From Himantopus leucocephalus (lineage: Eukaryota > Chordata > Aves > Charadriiformes > Recurvirostridae), in NCBI GenBank assembly GCA_003993805.1, contig RSEF01000005.1, positions 35,543,636-35,607,635 on the forward strand: DNA of 64,000 nucleotides, written 5' to 3'. The position numbers were made by a program, and so were the translations under genes. A model generated the notes under the pieces. It saw only the letters and a program-made list of their open reading frames with translations. It did no database searches and was not told the origin of the DNA. The first letter of the stretch is position 1. The number at the start of each line of letters is the position of its first letter. Of the stretch, positions 62,826 through 64,000 are shown in pieces.

Positions 62826-63432
62826 GCAGAGTAATTTCACCAAATTTGGTACATCCTACATCCCCAGACGATCCTACGGTTTCTGTACAAGTAAGACCTT
62901 GCTAATACCTCTATTAACAGAGGGGCTGCAAAATGAACTCCTTAATTTTGAGCTGTCAAAGAATCTACATAGCACCACAAGTGTAAGGCCCTGACTACAG
63001 GAAACCAAACTTCCTTTATCTGTTTTCTGACACTAGAAACAGTATATTTGCAGTAATTTTTCCCATTTGAATTATTTTTGGTCTATAACAGAATATGTTC
63101 ATTTCTACATTGTTGGGCTGCAGATGGTTGAAAGGAGCTTTAGAAGAACTGTTTTAGGTTCGACAGGAGCCATAGTATAAGGTCCATTACTTTGCATTTT
63201 AAACTTGGGATGCTGTGCTTGGAACATGAAAAACCATGATTGCCATTTGGTATCAGATATTTATCTCAAGGTGGAGACACTCATGGATCCCCATTTCTCC
63301 ACTGTGTCCAAGATGCAGGGACGGATTTATGTAATAACTCAGTGTATTGCAAAGCCAAGTTAAAAAGATATTTCAAGCTTCTTTGTACTACCGCAGAATT
63401 ACTTTCATTTGCAAATGCAGCCCAATTAAACC
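62826..63432. other. Non-coding DNA between LTR and CR1 fragment
   Basis: No gene or recognised repeat. Confidence 0.6.
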
Positions 63433-63720
63433 AAAAAATAGCCTCATGTTGCACCAGGGGAGGTTTAGATTAGATATTAGGAAAAATTTCTTCACTGAAA
63501 GGATTGTCAAGCATTGGAACAGGTGGTCCAGGGAAGTGGTTGAGTCACCATCCCTGGAGGTATTAAAAAATGTGTAGATGTGGTGCTTAGGGATATGGTT
63601 TAGTGGTAACTTGGCAGTGTTATGTTAATGGTTGGAATTGGTGATCTTAAGGGTCTCTTCCAACCAAAACTGTTCTGTTCTGTTCTGTTCTATTCTATTC
63701 TACTCTATTCTATTCTATTT
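63433..63720 (+). mobile_element. CR1 3' end, plus strand, with pentanucleotide tail
   Basis: From GCCTCATGTTGCACCAGGGG through AGGTTTAGATTAGATATTAG, GGAACAGGTGGTCCAGGGAA, GTCACCATCCCTGGAGGTAT, a GATGTGGTGCTTAGGGATAT segment and GTGATCTTAAGGGTCTCTTC, this is a typical avian CR1 3' end, severely 5'-truncated. It shares the general layout of the 22.6-22.86 kb copy but differs in the 3' untranslated region, so it belongs to another subfamily. It ends in TTCTG then TTCTA pentamers (63671-63719). No intact coding sequence. Confidence 0.93.
63671..63719 (+). repeat. (TTCTG)n(TTCTA)n at CR1 3' terminus
   Basis: About ten pentamer units with one substitution, expanded from the CR1 terminal repeat. 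Confidence 0.93.
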
Positions 63721-64000
63721 ATCTGTTCTCATCTGTGACATTCTGTGCTTTCTGATTGAAATGTATTGTCACTTGAAATGGAGGTGTCAGGCTTATTCAG
63801 GTATGATGATACATGTAATTAAGTCATGTTTTGGCCCATAGGGACAAAAAGAAGAACACAGAAATCACCAAAATGTGACAGACTATGGGACCATCTTCAC
63901 CTTTTAGCACAGAAGGTGGCGGCATGCAGACAGTGGGTAGTTCTACAGTGAAAATCTGAAGTGGTTTCTTTCCTATCATTCCTCAGTTAACAGCTGACTT
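63721..64000. other. Non-coding DNA
   Basis: Nothing recognised to the window end. Confidence 0.6.

Noticed and set aside
63150..63170. GGTTCGA string considered as a tRNA T-loop
   Set aside because: No matching anticodon or acceptor stems around it. No tRNA was found in the window.

Overview
The window looks like a piece of a bird genome: AT-rich, gene-poor euchromatin with no recognisable intact protein-coding gene. The bird assignment rests on the repeats. There are several CR1 non-LTR retrotransposon copies with the avian 3' end, one of them retaining long stretches of the second ORF. There is also a roughly 600 bp ERVL-type LTR of the kind common in avian genomes. The rest is A+T-rich unique sequence with old, decayed repeats, microsatellites and homopolymers. 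Runs of N at five places (one of exactly 100 N) show a draft assembly.

Layout. 1-7.8 kb: A+T-rich non-coding DNA with a strong G-quadruplex-type G tract near 4.67 kb. 7.8-8.2 kb: an isolated GC-rich island of about 410 bp with sharp edges. 8.2-20.7 kb: non-coding DNA with GT/CA and ATCT microsatellites and an old MIR-like SINE fragment. 20.7-22.86 kb: a plus-strand CR1 copy with endonuclease and reverse-transcriptase segments, broken by stops and frameshifts and interrupted by a 100-N gap at the reverse-transcriptase active site. 22.9-35.3 kb: non-coding DNA with a duplicated segment around an N and a near-perfect hairpin at 29.9 kb. 35.3-37.0 kb: a decayed minus-strand CR1 flanked by MIR-like fragments. 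38.2-38.8 kb: a more GC-rich patch whose minus strand carries, in the right order and at plausible spacing, what look like decayed retroviral gag features. 39-48 kb: a hairpin, a 15 bp minisatellite and three short exon-like segments with good splice-site context. 48.5-48.8 kb: a minus-strand CR1 with a 10-N gap. 49-62 kb: mostly featureless, with a C16 tract, a perfect 25 bp tandem duplication and MIR-like fragments. 62.0-64 kb: a poly-T tract, an exon-like 111 nt minus-strand segment, a solo ERVL LTR with a duplicated promoter region, and a CR1 3' end with a pentanucleotide tail.

No genes act together here. The window is best read as intergenic desert or the inside of a very large intron. 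I found no convincing new biological system. The observations most worth checking are the gag-like remnant at 38.2-38.8 kb, the GC-rich island at 7.8-8.2 kb, the two hairpins and the exon-like segments. All family assignments come from reading the sequence; no database search was run.
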